Positions 17,387-25,980 of a stretch of 64,000 bases of DNA are shown in pieces; the stretch's first letter is position 1, and the number at the start of each line of letters is the position of its first letter. The notes under the pieces were generated by a model. It had not been told where the DNA came from and ran no database searches. It saw nothing but the letters and a program-made list of their open reading frames with translations. Both the position numbers and the translations under genes were made by a program. Origin of the DNA: Prolixibacteraceae bacterium UBA1413 (GTDB lineage: Bacteria > Bacteroidota > Bacteroidia > Bacteroidales > Prolixibacteraceae); NCBI GenBank assembly GCA_002304925.1, contig DBPT01000015.1:62001-126000 (forward strand), read 5' to 3'.

Positions 17387-17785
17387 TCATTTTACATGAA
17401 TTGTTTTAACCCTAATAAAATACTCATTATAGTACTCCCAACCACCATCATGTTTTATTACAAGAGTGTCATGTTGAAACCAATACTTATACGTCGAGCT
17501 CCATTCTTCTCCATTATTTTCTTTCCCGAAAATTGTAACAGCGGTGTTTGTCGCTGAATAATTACATCTGGATATTTCATTTCCACTTAAGTCAGATTGT
17601 ATTCTCATATTGTTGTCAGTATATTCTTCAAATCTTTGGTATTCGTCAGGGATGTCGTAATAACCACCAGCCATAATAGCATAACCTTTAACGAGCCTCC
17701 ATTTGCCAATAAGAACATCAACGTTTTCCTTCTCACATGAAAGGAAAACTATTGATACCAGAATCATGAAAAAGATTGTTTTCAT
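17387..17785 (-). CDS. Lipocalin-like lipoprotein
   Basis: A 132-aa protein with a lipoprotein signal (MKTIFFMILVSIVFLSC, Cys at 17). It is followed by a small beta-barrel-type domain starting LIGKWRLVKGYAIMAGG and ending HDTLVIKHDGGWEYYNEYF. The opening GKWxL and the closing D-T-L-x-I resemble Bacteroidetes lipocalin-like proteins. Ligand unknown. It stands alone on the minus strand in the AT-rich segment, with a 14-bp-arm hairpin upstream of it. Confidence 0.7.
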   Translation of the reverse strand: MKTIFFMILVSIVFLSCEKENVDVLIGKWRLVKGYAIMAGGYYDIPDEYQRFEEYTDNNMRIQSDLSGNEISRCNYSATNTAVTIFGKENNGEEWSSTYKYWFQHDTLVIKHDGGWEYYNEYFIRVKTIHVK

Positions 17786-17845
17786 GTCATTTTGTATATG
17801 AGTTTAATCAATTTGAATATTAATGCTTTAATGGGTTGTTGAAGC

Positions 17846-17876
17846 AAACCACCACCGTCAAAGACGGTGGCGGTTT
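17846..17876. terminator. Strong hairpin between the HdeD-like and lipocalin-like genes
   Basis: Fourteen-bp arms (17846-17859 and 17863-17876) with one mismatch and an AAA loop; the core is CCACCGTC/GACGGTGG. It lacks a T-tract. It lies 95 nt past the HdeD-like gene and may end its transcript or protect its 3' end. Confidence 0.5.
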
Positions 17877-17970
17877 ACTGCGTCTGCATTTTTCTTGTCT
17901 GCATTTTGACATCCGATAATTAGCAATAAGCTGTAGCGGATATAGATGTAATTACTCTTTTTTTATATTG

Positions 17971-18603
17971 TTATTTTATTTGTTGTTCGATTTCTGCTTG
18001 TACCTCTTCAATTTTTGATTTTAATTCATCGCTTAATTTTCCAGGATGTTGTTTAATTTTCCTAAGATTAAAAGCGATTACAACTGATGCAATCCCGGAA
18101 AACACAAATGACAATGCAGTAAGCACAACCAATGATAATCCGGAAAAAATCGGATTGGCTATCAATAAAAATGACAACAAAATCCCCAAGACACTTGCAA
18201 TGGCTACATTTCCCCAATTTAAAACACCTGAGCTTTTCATTTCAAATGCCAGACCTAATGACAAAAATGAACGGAAAAGAACCGTAAAGCCAACTATATA
18301 AGGCAAAACAACCATTGAAATTTGGGGATTTGCCATAAGATAAATACCTATAACTACATGAAGAATTCCACTAACTAAATACCAGCCCCAATCATTCAAA
18401 GATTTATAATTGGAAACAGCAAAGAAACTCTCAAAGAGCCCCGACACCAAAAATGACACACTAAAAAATATGGCGAGTGCTAAATAGGTTGCAACGGGTA
18501 CGGTAAATATATAAATACCGAGAATGATGAAAAGGATTCCCACAATGAGTGGAACATACCAATGTTTTACCGAATGGGTAAATGACTTTAGTAGATTGAC
18601 CAT
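17971..18603 (-). CDS. HdeD/DUF308 family membrane protein
   Basis: A 210-aa protein with six hydrophobic segments between about residues 15 and 185, in three similar pairs (WYVPLIVGILFIILGIYIF, WGWYLVSGILHVVIGIYLM, and IASVLGILLSFLLIANPIF). A charged C-terminal helix rich in Lys/Glu follows. This is the DUF308/HdeD layout; HdeD in enterobacteria contributes to acid resistance, but the role here is unknown. It is AT-rich and the last gene of the accessory segment before the PUL. Confidence 0.85.
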   Translation of the reverse strand: MVNLLKSFTHSVKHWYVPLIVGILFIILGIYIFTVPVATYLALAIFFSVSFLVSGLFESFFAVSNYKSLNDWGWYLVSGILHVVIGIYLMANPQISMVVLPYIVGFTVLFRSFLSLGLAFEMKSSGVLNWGNVAIASVLGILLSFLLIANPIFSGLSLVVLTALSFVFSGIASVVIAFNLRKIKQHPGKLSDELKSKIEEVQAEIEQQIK

Positions 18604-18771
18604 AACTTTAAAAATTTATTTTACGCCTACTTTTTAAACGGTGTTCGGCTTGTCCGTTTTGCTTTTTCACTTTAGCTTGTGCCTGACTTATTATCATACG
18701 GGAAAACCGTACAATTCATTCAAAATAACCGGCTAATACACAGGTTTTACGATCGGAAGCCGGGAATGTTG

Positions 18772-21375
18772 TTATTTTGAGAGGATTATTTTTCTACGGA
18801 TCATCTGCTTGTTGTTTTGCAGGCTGACGATATAGATTCCGGCCGGCAGATGTGTGCCGTCAAACAAAAGGGAATGATATCCGGCCCTGCTTCTTTCATG
18901 CAACAGCGATTGGATCAACCTGCCATTCAGGTCAAACACCCCTACCGAAAGGAAATCCTCATTTTCATAAAAAACGTCAATCCGGCAAATACCGTCACAC
19001 GGGTTTGGACAGGCTTTCAGGTCCAATCCGCTGTTTGAGGCGGTAACCGGAATATGGGTGGTGGAGTCGGTTTTTTGGGCTGTCACAAAATACATGGGCT
19101 GGCCGGCGGCGATGGTTCCCAGGAGGATTGTATCCCCTCCGGATACCTCCTTTTCGAAAATGCTCATTTCGGCAGGCGCCTGTCCGGTCACCGACAAAAC
19201 CACTTTTTCAGGTTTCAGGGAAAAGGCAGAAAGCCATGCGGGCCTGTTTTCCTCCGTAGCCGGATGGATAACGCATATTTTTGCTTCCCGGAGCACGGTG
19301 AACCTGGCCAAGCCGTCACTGCTTTCAAATCCCGCCGACATGGCGGAGGTCCTGATCCATTCGCTTCCCTCCAGGTATCCTGGCATGAGGGAAGGGAAAT
19401 AAGCTTTATCGCCATACACCGATTCCGAGGCATTTAGATTGTCCGTTACCTGCCATCTGATGGCATTAAGATCGTCATACACCATCAGGTCTTTGATGAT
19501 TTCCCCCGATCCCCTGTTGAACCCGGCTACCGGTACCCCTTGCGGTGCCGGGGGTGGAAAATCCATATCGGAAGCCACATAGAAACCCGGATGCGGGGGT
19601 TGGTTATAGGAGGAGTTCTGCCAGGAAACCGCTACCCGGTATACCGGGTCTTGCATGAAGGTGTAGAGTTTATGGTTTGTCGGAATAACCGTTGTATAGA
19701 CCCGCAGGGCTTTGTTGTCATTTCGCCGGAGGATTACCTCCTCGCGCCAGTCGCCGAAAAGGTCGGCCTGCAATACCGGCGTTGATTTGGTACCGTTGAT
19801 GGAACCGGCCCCGTTTCCTGTCAGCAGGCGTTCGGCATTGTTGATCCCTATCTTCCACCGGTCAATGGTATTTCCGTTCATCAGTTCACGGCTCAGGTTA
19901 CCATCCCACCAGACGACAAAATTGATGGAATTGGGGACGTTGCCCACCCGGGTTCCCGAAATGTCATAAAGACCCAGCCCGCCGGAGGCCCAGAAGTGGA
20001 AGCCGGGAGTGGAAGGGTCCAGTTCGCCAGCGCAGCCGCGTCCGGTATCGCCGCTGTTGCGGTGGTTGAAGAGCATCTCCCCGTTATCGGCATAGCGCAG
20101 CGACACCCCGTGTCCGCCACTTTCGTGGGGCATAAAAATCATCGGCCGAGGATCATTTTTCCTCATAAAGGTAACGTGGGTGGCATCGCCATGGCCCATC
20201 CCGGAGGTATGCATGCCTGTGCCATCGCCTGAAATGACCGATGAACCCGTCACGAGATCCTGCCGGCCGTCACCATTGGCATCGATTACGCATAGCGAAT
20301 GGTTCCCCTGACCGTAATAGGCTCCGTTCCCCGCCGTATTGGAGTCGAAGGTCCATTTCCTGGTCAGCTCTCCGTTGCGCCAGTCCCAGGCAGCGAAGGT
20401 CATACGGGTATAATAACCGCGTTGAAAAACCCCCGAGGGGCGTTCCCCGTCGACATACGCCACGGCGGCATTGAAGCGGTCCACCCGGTTGCCGTAATTA
20501 TCGCCCCACGACGATACCGAACCCCGGGGAGGCCAGTAATTTTCGGTAGCCAGTTCAGATCCCGTGGTTCCATCAAAAACGGAGATGTATTCGGGTCCGG
20601 AAAGAATATAGCCGCCCGCATTGCGGTATACCTCAGCATGATTGGCCGATGCTGCAGGACCTTTACTGAGGTATTTCCCGGTGCCGTCCTTCGTACCGGG
20701 GGCGGTCTTCACCATGATTTCCGCCCTGCCGTTCCCGTCGAAATCGTAAACCAGAAACTGGGTGTAATGCGCACCGGCACGAATGTTGGGCCCCAGGTCA
20801 ATACGCCAGAGGCGATCTCCGTCGAGGGTGCAGGCATCAAGATAAACATTGTCGGTGGTGCCGCTATGCGCATTGTCCTTGGCATTGTCAGGATCCCATT
20901 TCAGTACGATTTCGTACTCCCCGTCGCCGTTCAGGTCACCTGCGGAAGCGTCTCCGGGAGCATATGCGCCTCCGAAAATGCCGTTGGCAGGCCTGTCGAG
21001 GAGGATATCAAAATAGCCGGCATTACTCCCCTCCATAAGGTTGATGATACGGGCCTGACGCCTCTCCTGCCGCTCCACCCCATCCGTCACCGCCCTGACA
21101 TAATAAAGGCTGTTCACAGGTGCCACGGAATCGTAATAACAGGTCGCACCGGTCACCGGCTCTCCGTTGAGGCGGGTATTCCCACGGTAAATATTAAAAC
21201 CGGTGTTGTATTGTTCATGGGCCAGCAAACGCCACGACAAATAATAACCCTGGCCGTTCCTTACCGCAACCGCTCCGCGACTCAGCCGTTCTACCTGCAT
21301 CTGGGCTTTCAGCAAGGGTGCCGTTGCTGTGAATAACAACCCTGCCAAAATGAATGGTATTACCCTCCTCATCAA
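18772..21375 (-). CDS. Rhamnogalacturonan lyase, PL11, with T9SS tail
   Basis: An 867-aa exported enzyme that cleaves the rhamnose-galacturonic acid backbone of rhamnogalacturonan I by beta-elimination. Signal peptide 1-24; a fibronectin-like front (SWRLLAHEQYNTGFNIYRG) then the eight-bladed PL11 propeller with Ca-binding repeats (DLNGDGEYEIVLKWD, DFDGNGRAEIMVKTAPG, DANGDGRQDLVTG) and late DLFGDWREEVILR and PHPGFYVASDMD, to about residue 620. A linker domain (about 640-760) and a type A T9SS sorting domain (about 785-867) follow. It lies 1 nt behind the larger PL11 gene, so the pair is translated from one message. Confidence 0.92.
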   Translation of the reverse strand: MMRRVIPFILAGLLFTATAPLLKAQMQVERLSRGAVAVRNGQGYYLSWRLLAHEQYNTGFNIYRGNTRLNGEPVTGATCYYDSVAPVNSLYYVRAVTDGVERQERRQARIINLMEGSNAGYFDILLDRPANGIFGGAYAPGDASAGDLNGDGEYEIVLKWDPDNAKDNAHSGTTDNVYLDACTLDGDRLWRIDLGPNIRAGAHYTQFLVYDFDGNGRAEIMVKTAPGTKDGTGKYLSKGPAASANHAEVYRNAGGYILSGPEYISVFDGTTGSELATENYWPPRGSVSSWGDNYGNRVDRFNAAVAYVDGERPSGVFQRGYYTRMTFAAWDWRNGELTRKWTFDSNTAGNGAYYGQGNHSLCVIDANGDGRQDLVTGSSVISGDGTGMHTSGMGHGDATHVTFMRKNDPRPMIFMPHESGGHGVSLRYADNGEMLFNHRNSGDTGRGCAGELDPSTPGFHFWASGGLGLYDISGTRVGNVPNSINFVVWWDGNLSRELMNGNTIDRWKIGINNAERLLTGNGAGSINGTKSTPVLQADLFGDWREEVILRRNDNKALRVYTTVIPTNHKLYTFMQDPVYRVAVSWQNSSYNQPPHPGFYVASDMDFPPPAPQGVPVAGFNRGSGEIIKDLMVYDDLNAIRWQVTDNLNASESVYGDKAYFPSLMPGYLEGSEWIRTSAMSAGFESSDGLARFTVLREAKICVIHPATEENRPAWLSAFSLKPEKVVLSVTGQAPAEMSIFEKEVSGGDTILLGTIAAGQPMYFVTAQKTDSTTHIPVTASNSGLDLKACPNPCDGICRIDVFYENEDFLSVGVFDLNGRLIQSLLHERSRAGYHSLLFDGTHLPAGIYIVSLQNNKQMIRRKIILSK

Positions 21376-21376
21376 A

Positions 21377-24300
21377 TTACAATTTTACAATTTTACGAAC
21401 TTCCCGTTTTCCTTCCGCCTGAAGGATGACGAAATAAACGCCTGAGGGCAACCCACTCACATCCATTTCCACCACGCCGGCATGGTCATAATACTCCTTT
21501 TTATAAACCTGTCTGTTGATGCCGGCAATTTCCACGGTCATCCTGTTTCCGGTAACGGGCAGTCTCAATTTCAGCAGATGCTCCGCCGGATTGGGCGTTA
21601 CGGCAAACTGATCCCTTTGCAGGAAAGATACGGAGGTTATCCTTGTCACTTTAACAATTCCCCCGGAAAGGAGTTCCGAAAAATCCCATTCCAGTCCTTC
21701 TCCGGGGATTTCCGGGGTCACCGAGGTAAAACTTCCCGTGATATTTCCCGCCTCGAAAATCTTAAACCGGTCGCCTTCCTGTAACTCCGTCGCAGTGGAA
21801 TTGTTCACTGAAAGATGGCCTGAAACGGCCAGGGTTCCTGTCACGGCCAGCGCATCGCAAATTTTAAACAGGGGATTCACCCTGATGCTGAACACTGATC
21901 CCGGTTTCAGGTTCACAGCTCCGTTTACCGTTGTCTTATAGCCTGTATTGGCGCTTCCCGGCCGTAAGACAGCTCCCTCTTCCACCGTCACCCCTCCGGC
22001 GATGGTCCCGGGCCCTGTCAGAACGGCGTCCTTTCTGACGGTCACATTTCCCGATCCCGTGGCGCTTCCGCTGCTGTTGTTCACATGGAGGGTTCCGGCC
22101 ATGACCGTGGTCCCCCCGGTATAGCTGTTCGATCCCGACAATTTCAGTTCGCCGATCCCCATTTTTATCAGGCTTCCTGCCGTAATGCGGCCTTTGAATT
22201 CCGTATTGATGCCTTTGGAACCAATTTGCCACGTCTCATTACCGCCCAGTTCGCCCGCCCCCGACAAAGCACCCAGCACCACGGTAGTGCCTGCGGTATT
22301 AGACGTCCAAATCGAAGTGTTGATGTTCACCAGGGCATTGGGCAATCCTTTGGAATGGTTGATGCGCAATTCTGCGGAATACCCCTGGGAGTTGGAATAG
22401 GTTGAAAACACATTCAGCGTGCCTGAGAAACCACTCATGTCGCCATTCAGGTCGGACCGCACAAAGGGGATGTACATATAGAGGTTTCCTCCGCCTTTCA
22501 GGGTTCCCGTATAGTACCCGCGGGAATCCAGCATGATCGAGGCCGTCTTTCCCGCCGGAACTTCGATATTCCAGGGAAGGGTGTTGTAAGAAGAACTGTT
22601 ATCGCTGCACTGCAGGGTACCTCCTTCGAGGACGATGGTTTTCCCAGGATTGGTATTGTCATTCAGCAAGGTTATTCTGCCTTCTTTCATGATGGTCCGG
22701 GTATGGGTGTTGACGCCTGCCAGCACCAGGTTTCCTGTGCCGGTTTTGGTAAGTACGCCCCCTGCCACGGGCTCGTGAAGGGTAAGTGTGGCAGTGTTGC
22801 GGATGGTTCCCCCGTTTGCACCCATCAGGATGGCACGGTTGGAACTATTTTCACCGTTGACCAGAAGGGTCCCTCCGTTCAGCTCGAAAGCGGAAGGCAA
22901 TGCGTTGGCGGGGCCGATCCCTCCGGGGGCTTGTGTTGTCGGCATCTTGCTGAGACTGAGGGTTCCCTCCGAAACCAGCACCCTTCCCGTAAATTCATTG
23001 GCATTTTCAATGGCCAGGGTACCCGTTCCGCTCTTGGTGAGTCCGGCAGACCCCGAGATCTTCCCCGTTCCTTTCAGACGGTAATCGCCGGTGGCATCCA
23101 CCACCATCGACACCGGGCAGACCTCCCCGGCAAGGATTACCGTTTTGCTGATGGCTGCATCGGTGAAAAAGACCGTATCGCCGGTCACAAAAATATCAGG
23201 TTTTCCGCCGGCGAGGAAGTTTTCGGTAAGTGCCAGATCCCATACGCCACCAGGCTTGTCACCGTTCCAGTACACCCGGGCTGCCGAACGCACCGATTGA
23301 ACCTCCAGGAAGATTTTCTTCCCGTCGGTTTTCAGGCGGCAGGGGGTACCCTGCATGCCTTCGATGCGCACTTTGGAAATATCACCCGACAGGTCACCGG
23401 CATAAGTGACCAGGAGATAATCACCCGGAGGCAGTTTTTCCACACCGTGAGGCAGCAGGGCGTTAATCTTGAAGACGGCATTTTCCGACAGTAGAAGCGG
23501 GCCGTTGACGACCAGGGAATCCGATGCCGGAGCGGGCGCCGGGGACAGGTCAAAAATAAGGCCTGCATTTTCACCGAGCGTCAGGTGACCGCTGACAAGG
23601 AGATTGCCAACGGAATCGGGTTTCCCGATCCTGAGGAGTGATCCATACGACAGGGTTAACCCTTTTCCCAGAATGCCAGAGGCATTCATTTCCCCGAAGA
23701 AGCCCATCCATACCGGGGAATTGGGCAGTTCTCCCGAAAAATTGAACGTTCCGCCCCAGATCCGGGTATCGCCGCTATAATCGTGCGTTCCGGCAAGGGT
23801 AAGGGTACCGGCTCCGTTTTTTGACAATTCCATGCCGCCGGTGAGTTTTCCGGCTCCGGCAAGCAACATAAGGTTGCCCGGGGAATTTACCGACAGGACG
23901 GAGGGTTCCGTAACGGAATCGAGGAGAAGGGTTACCTGGTCACCTGACGAACTGTCGAAAAGCACGTGATCCCCATCTTTAAACGATGCCGCTGTTCCGT
24001 CCAGCATCCAGGAAACGGAGGAATGGTCCCAGATTCCGGTACCGTTGTATACCAGTCTCCCGTTTGAAAGGGCAGGCGGAGGGGGCTCTGTTTTACCTTC
24101 GGCCACTCCCAGGAAGTAACTCACATGAGGAGGCTGGTTGTACCCGCACATCTGCCAGCAAACGGCCTGTCGGTACTGGTGGTCATGCATCAGAGTATAT
24201 ACCCGGTAAGGGGTGGGATTCACGGTGGTGTAAATACGGATGGCGGTATTGGCCTGGTTCCGCCAGATGACCTCCTCGCGCCAGTCCCCGAACAGGTCGG

Positions 24301-25921
24301 CCTGCAAGGAGGGAGTTCCCTTGGTGTAGTTGCAGGAAATGGCGCCCTGAGCCAGCAGCAACGGCTCGGCACGACCGTATTTGTAAATGGCCCCTGTCCC
24401 GTACCCCGTGGCGGTGGAAAAACCGCTGTGGTCCAGCAACTCCTCCAACAAATCCCCATCCCAGTAAATCCTGAAATTCTCGGGCCCCCCGGAGGTGCCT
24501 GCAACTTCGCGTGTAGAGGCCGAATACATCCTGGCGCCTCCCCACAGCGCTTTTCCGCGGATATCGTCCGAGATGTTGGCAGCACAACAGCGACCACAAT
24601 CCTTATCGATGGTGTGATGGATCAGGATCTCCCCGGTGGCGGCATCGTGGAATACCGTGCCGTGGTCGGGATAGTTCTCCAGACAGCGGAAAGCCTCGAT
24701 ACCCTTGCGGAAGGGATCCAGATCGCCCACATGCATGGCATCGCCATGCCCCAACCTGGTGGAATAAAGCCCCCGGCCGTCATCATCGATGGTCATCGAC
24801 CCCCAGACAATCTCGTCACGCCCGTCACCATCCACATCGGCCACGGTAAAGTTGTGATTCCCCTGCCCGAACCAGGGACCGCTGGTCCCCGAATGGAATT
24901 CCCAGCGGAAGACCAGCTTTTTGTTCACCACATCATAGGTTCGCATGATGGTTTTGGTATAGATTCCGCGGCCGATGAAAAGGCTGGGCTTTTTACCGTC
25001 GAGATACGGGGCTCCAAAAAAGTATTTGCTGGCGCGGTGGCCATAGCCGTCCCCCCAGTCCTCCGATTCCCCGCGGGGTATGAAAGGGATGCGGTCCAAC
25101 TCTTTGCCAGTGAGCCCGTCAATTAGCGAAAGAAACTCGGGACCTTTGTTCATGTACTGCATGTTGGCCGAGGTCCCCACCGAAAAGCGGTAATTGGTGA
25201 TCTGATCGTTGTCGGTATCCCCTATTTCGGCGCCATCGCCAAAAACAGTCCCCTCGGAAGTGCGCATGAAAACCTCGGCTTTTCCGTCTCCGTCAAAATC
25301 AAAGGCGGCAATATTGATTTCCACGTCGGGAAGGATGTTGGGCCCCACATTGATTTCCCAGAGAAAGGTTCCGTCCAGTTTATAAGCTTCGAAAAAGGAA
25401 TAGTGTTTGTTGTCATCATTCCACCCCGGTGCAATACGTTTGACGATGATTTCATACTCTCCGTCACCGTCAAGGTCTGCGGCAGTGGCATCGTTCACCT
25501 GGTATATGGAGGTATTGCGGGGTTTCAGCGGAATCTCCCGGTATTGCTGTGCCCAGGGTTGTACCGCCCCGCAGGGGGCTTGTTCCTCATCGTTCACCAC
25601 GGCGGTGACACTGTAAGATGATGTCGCCGACCCGTCGGGATCGGTGAAGTTGGAAATCCGCAAGGGTTCAGCAGTAATTCTTTGCCCGTTCCGGTAGACA
25701 TGGTAGGTAACGCCGTGCCATTCGACACCCGGAATGCGCCAGCTGAGAAAAATCCCTCCGGGAACCTGAACAGCGACGAGGCCCCGTCCCAGCTCTTCCA
25801 TCTGACGCTGCGCCCTGCTGACAGGGGAAAAAAGAAACAAGGACAAAAGTACCAGCACGACAACTCCCAACCGGGCATAGCTGCCGGTGTACCGAAGATA
25901 ACGATTAACAACAACCACCAT
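21377..25921 (-). CDS. PL11 rhamnogalacturonan lyase fused to autotransporter-type beta-strand repeats, T9SS tail
   Basis: A 1514-aa exported protein. After a hydrophobic signal, residues to about 625 form a complete PL11 propeller (DLDGDGEYEIIVKR, DFDGDGKAEVFMRT, DVDGDGRDEIVWGS, DLFGDWREEVIWR, PPHVSYFLG). Then come at least four autotransporter-associated beta-strand motifs near 700, 962, 1060 and 1255 (for example GAGTLTLAGTHDYSG, TGTGNLVLAG, GIGELKLSGSNSYTGG), predicting a long beta-helix stalk. The tail is a T9SS type A domain (VTPNPAEHLLKLRLP, GLPSGVYFVILQ). The frame extends to 25975, but a terminator occupies that stretch, so I choose the ATG at 25921. Confidence 0.88.
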   Translation of the reverse strand: MVVVVNRYLRYTGSYARLGVVVLVLLSLFLFSPVSRAQRQMEELGRGLVAVQVPGGIFLSWRIPGVEWHGVTYHVYRNGQRITAEPLRISNFTDPDGSATSSYSVTAVVNDEEQAPCGAVQPWAQQYREIPLKPRNTSIYQVNDATAADLDGDGEYEIIVKRIAPGWNDDNKHYSFFEAYKLDGTFLWEINVGPNILPDVEINIAAFDFDGDGKAEVFMRTSEGTVFGDGAEIGDTDNDQITNYRFSVGTSANMQYMNKGPEFLSLIDGLTGKELDRIPFIPRGESEDWGDGYGHRASKYFFGAPYLDGKKPSLFIGRGIYTKTIMRTYDVVNKKLVFRWEFHSGTSGPWFGQGNHNFTVADVDGDGRDEIVWGSMTIDDDGRGLYSTRLGHGDAMHVGDLDPFRKGIEAFRCLENYPDHGTVFHDAATGEILIHHTIDKDCGRCCAANISDDIRGKALWGGARMYSASTREVAGTSGGPENFRIYWDGDLLEELLDHSGFSTATGYGTGAIYKYGRAEPLLLAQGAISCNYTKGTPSLQADLFGDWREEVIWRNQANTAIRIYTTVNPTPYRVYTLMHDHQYRQAVCWQMCGYNQPPHVSYFLGVAEGKTEPPPPALSNGRLVYNGTGIWDHSSVSWMLDGTAASFKDGDHVLFDSSSGDQVTLLLDSVTEPSVLSVNSPGNLMLLAGAGKLTGGMELSKNGAGTLTLAGTHDYSGDTRIWGGTFNFSGELPNSPVWMGFFGEMNASGILGKGLTLSYGSLLRIGKPDSVGNLLVSGHLTLGENAGLIFDLSPAPAPASDSLVVNGPLLLSENAVFKINALLPHGVEKLPPGDYLLVTYAGDLSGDISKVRIEGMQGTPCRLKTDGKKIFLEVQSVRSAARVYWNGDKPGGVWDLALTENFLAGGKPDIFVTGDTVFFTDAAISKTVILAGEVCPVSMVVDATGDYRLKGTGKISGSAGLTKSGTGTLAIENANEFTGRVLVSEGTLSLSKMPTTQAPGGIGPANALPSAFELNGGTLLVNGENSSNRAILMGANGGTIRNTATLTLHEPVAGGVLTKTGTGNLVLAGVNTHTRTIMKEGRITLLNDNTNPGKTIVLEGGTLQCSDNSSSYNTLPWNIEVPAGKTASIMLDSRGYYTGTLKGGGNLYMYIPFVRSDLNGDMSGFSGTLNVFSTYSNSQGYSAELRINHSKGLPNALVNINTSIWTSNTAGTTVVLGALSGAGELGGNETWQIGSKGINTEFKGRITAGSLIKMGIGELKLSGSNSYTGGTTVMAGTLHVNNSSGSATGSGNVTVRKDAVLTGPGTIAGGVTVEEGAVLRPGSANTGYKTTVNGAVNLKPGSVFSIRVNPLFKICDALAVTGTLAVSGHLSVNNSTATELQEGDRFKIFEAGNITGSFTSVTPEIPGEGLEWDFSELLSGGIVKVTRITSVSFLQRDQFAVTPNPAEHLLKLRLPVTGNRMTVEIAGINRQVYKKEYYDHAGVVEMDVSGLPSGVYFVILQAEGKREVRKIVKL

Positions 25922-25928
25922 ATTCAGG

Positions 25929-25959
25929 AAAAAAACCAGGGGGTAGTTCACCCCCTGGC
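25929..25959 (-). terminator. Terminator inside the PUL, before the PL11 genes
   Basis: On the minus strand CCAGGGGG (25958-25951) pairs with CCCCCTGG (25943-25936) plus one A-T pair, loop 5 nt, followed by a seven-T tract ending at 25929. It sits 22 nt past the 943-aa gene and 8 nt before the PL11 ATG. It may lower lyase expression relative to the SusCD genes. Confidence 0.85.
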
Positions 25960-25980
25960 ATTTAGAAGTTAGCAAATACT

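Noticed and set aside
20299..21336. 345-codon plus-strand frame over the PL11 gene
   Set aside because: Shadow of a PL11 gene with Ca-binding repeats on the other strand.
25922..25975. Longer N-terminus of the large PL11 protein
   Set aside because: It would be encoded by the terminator hairpin and its T-tract, and the signal peptide is better placed from 25921.
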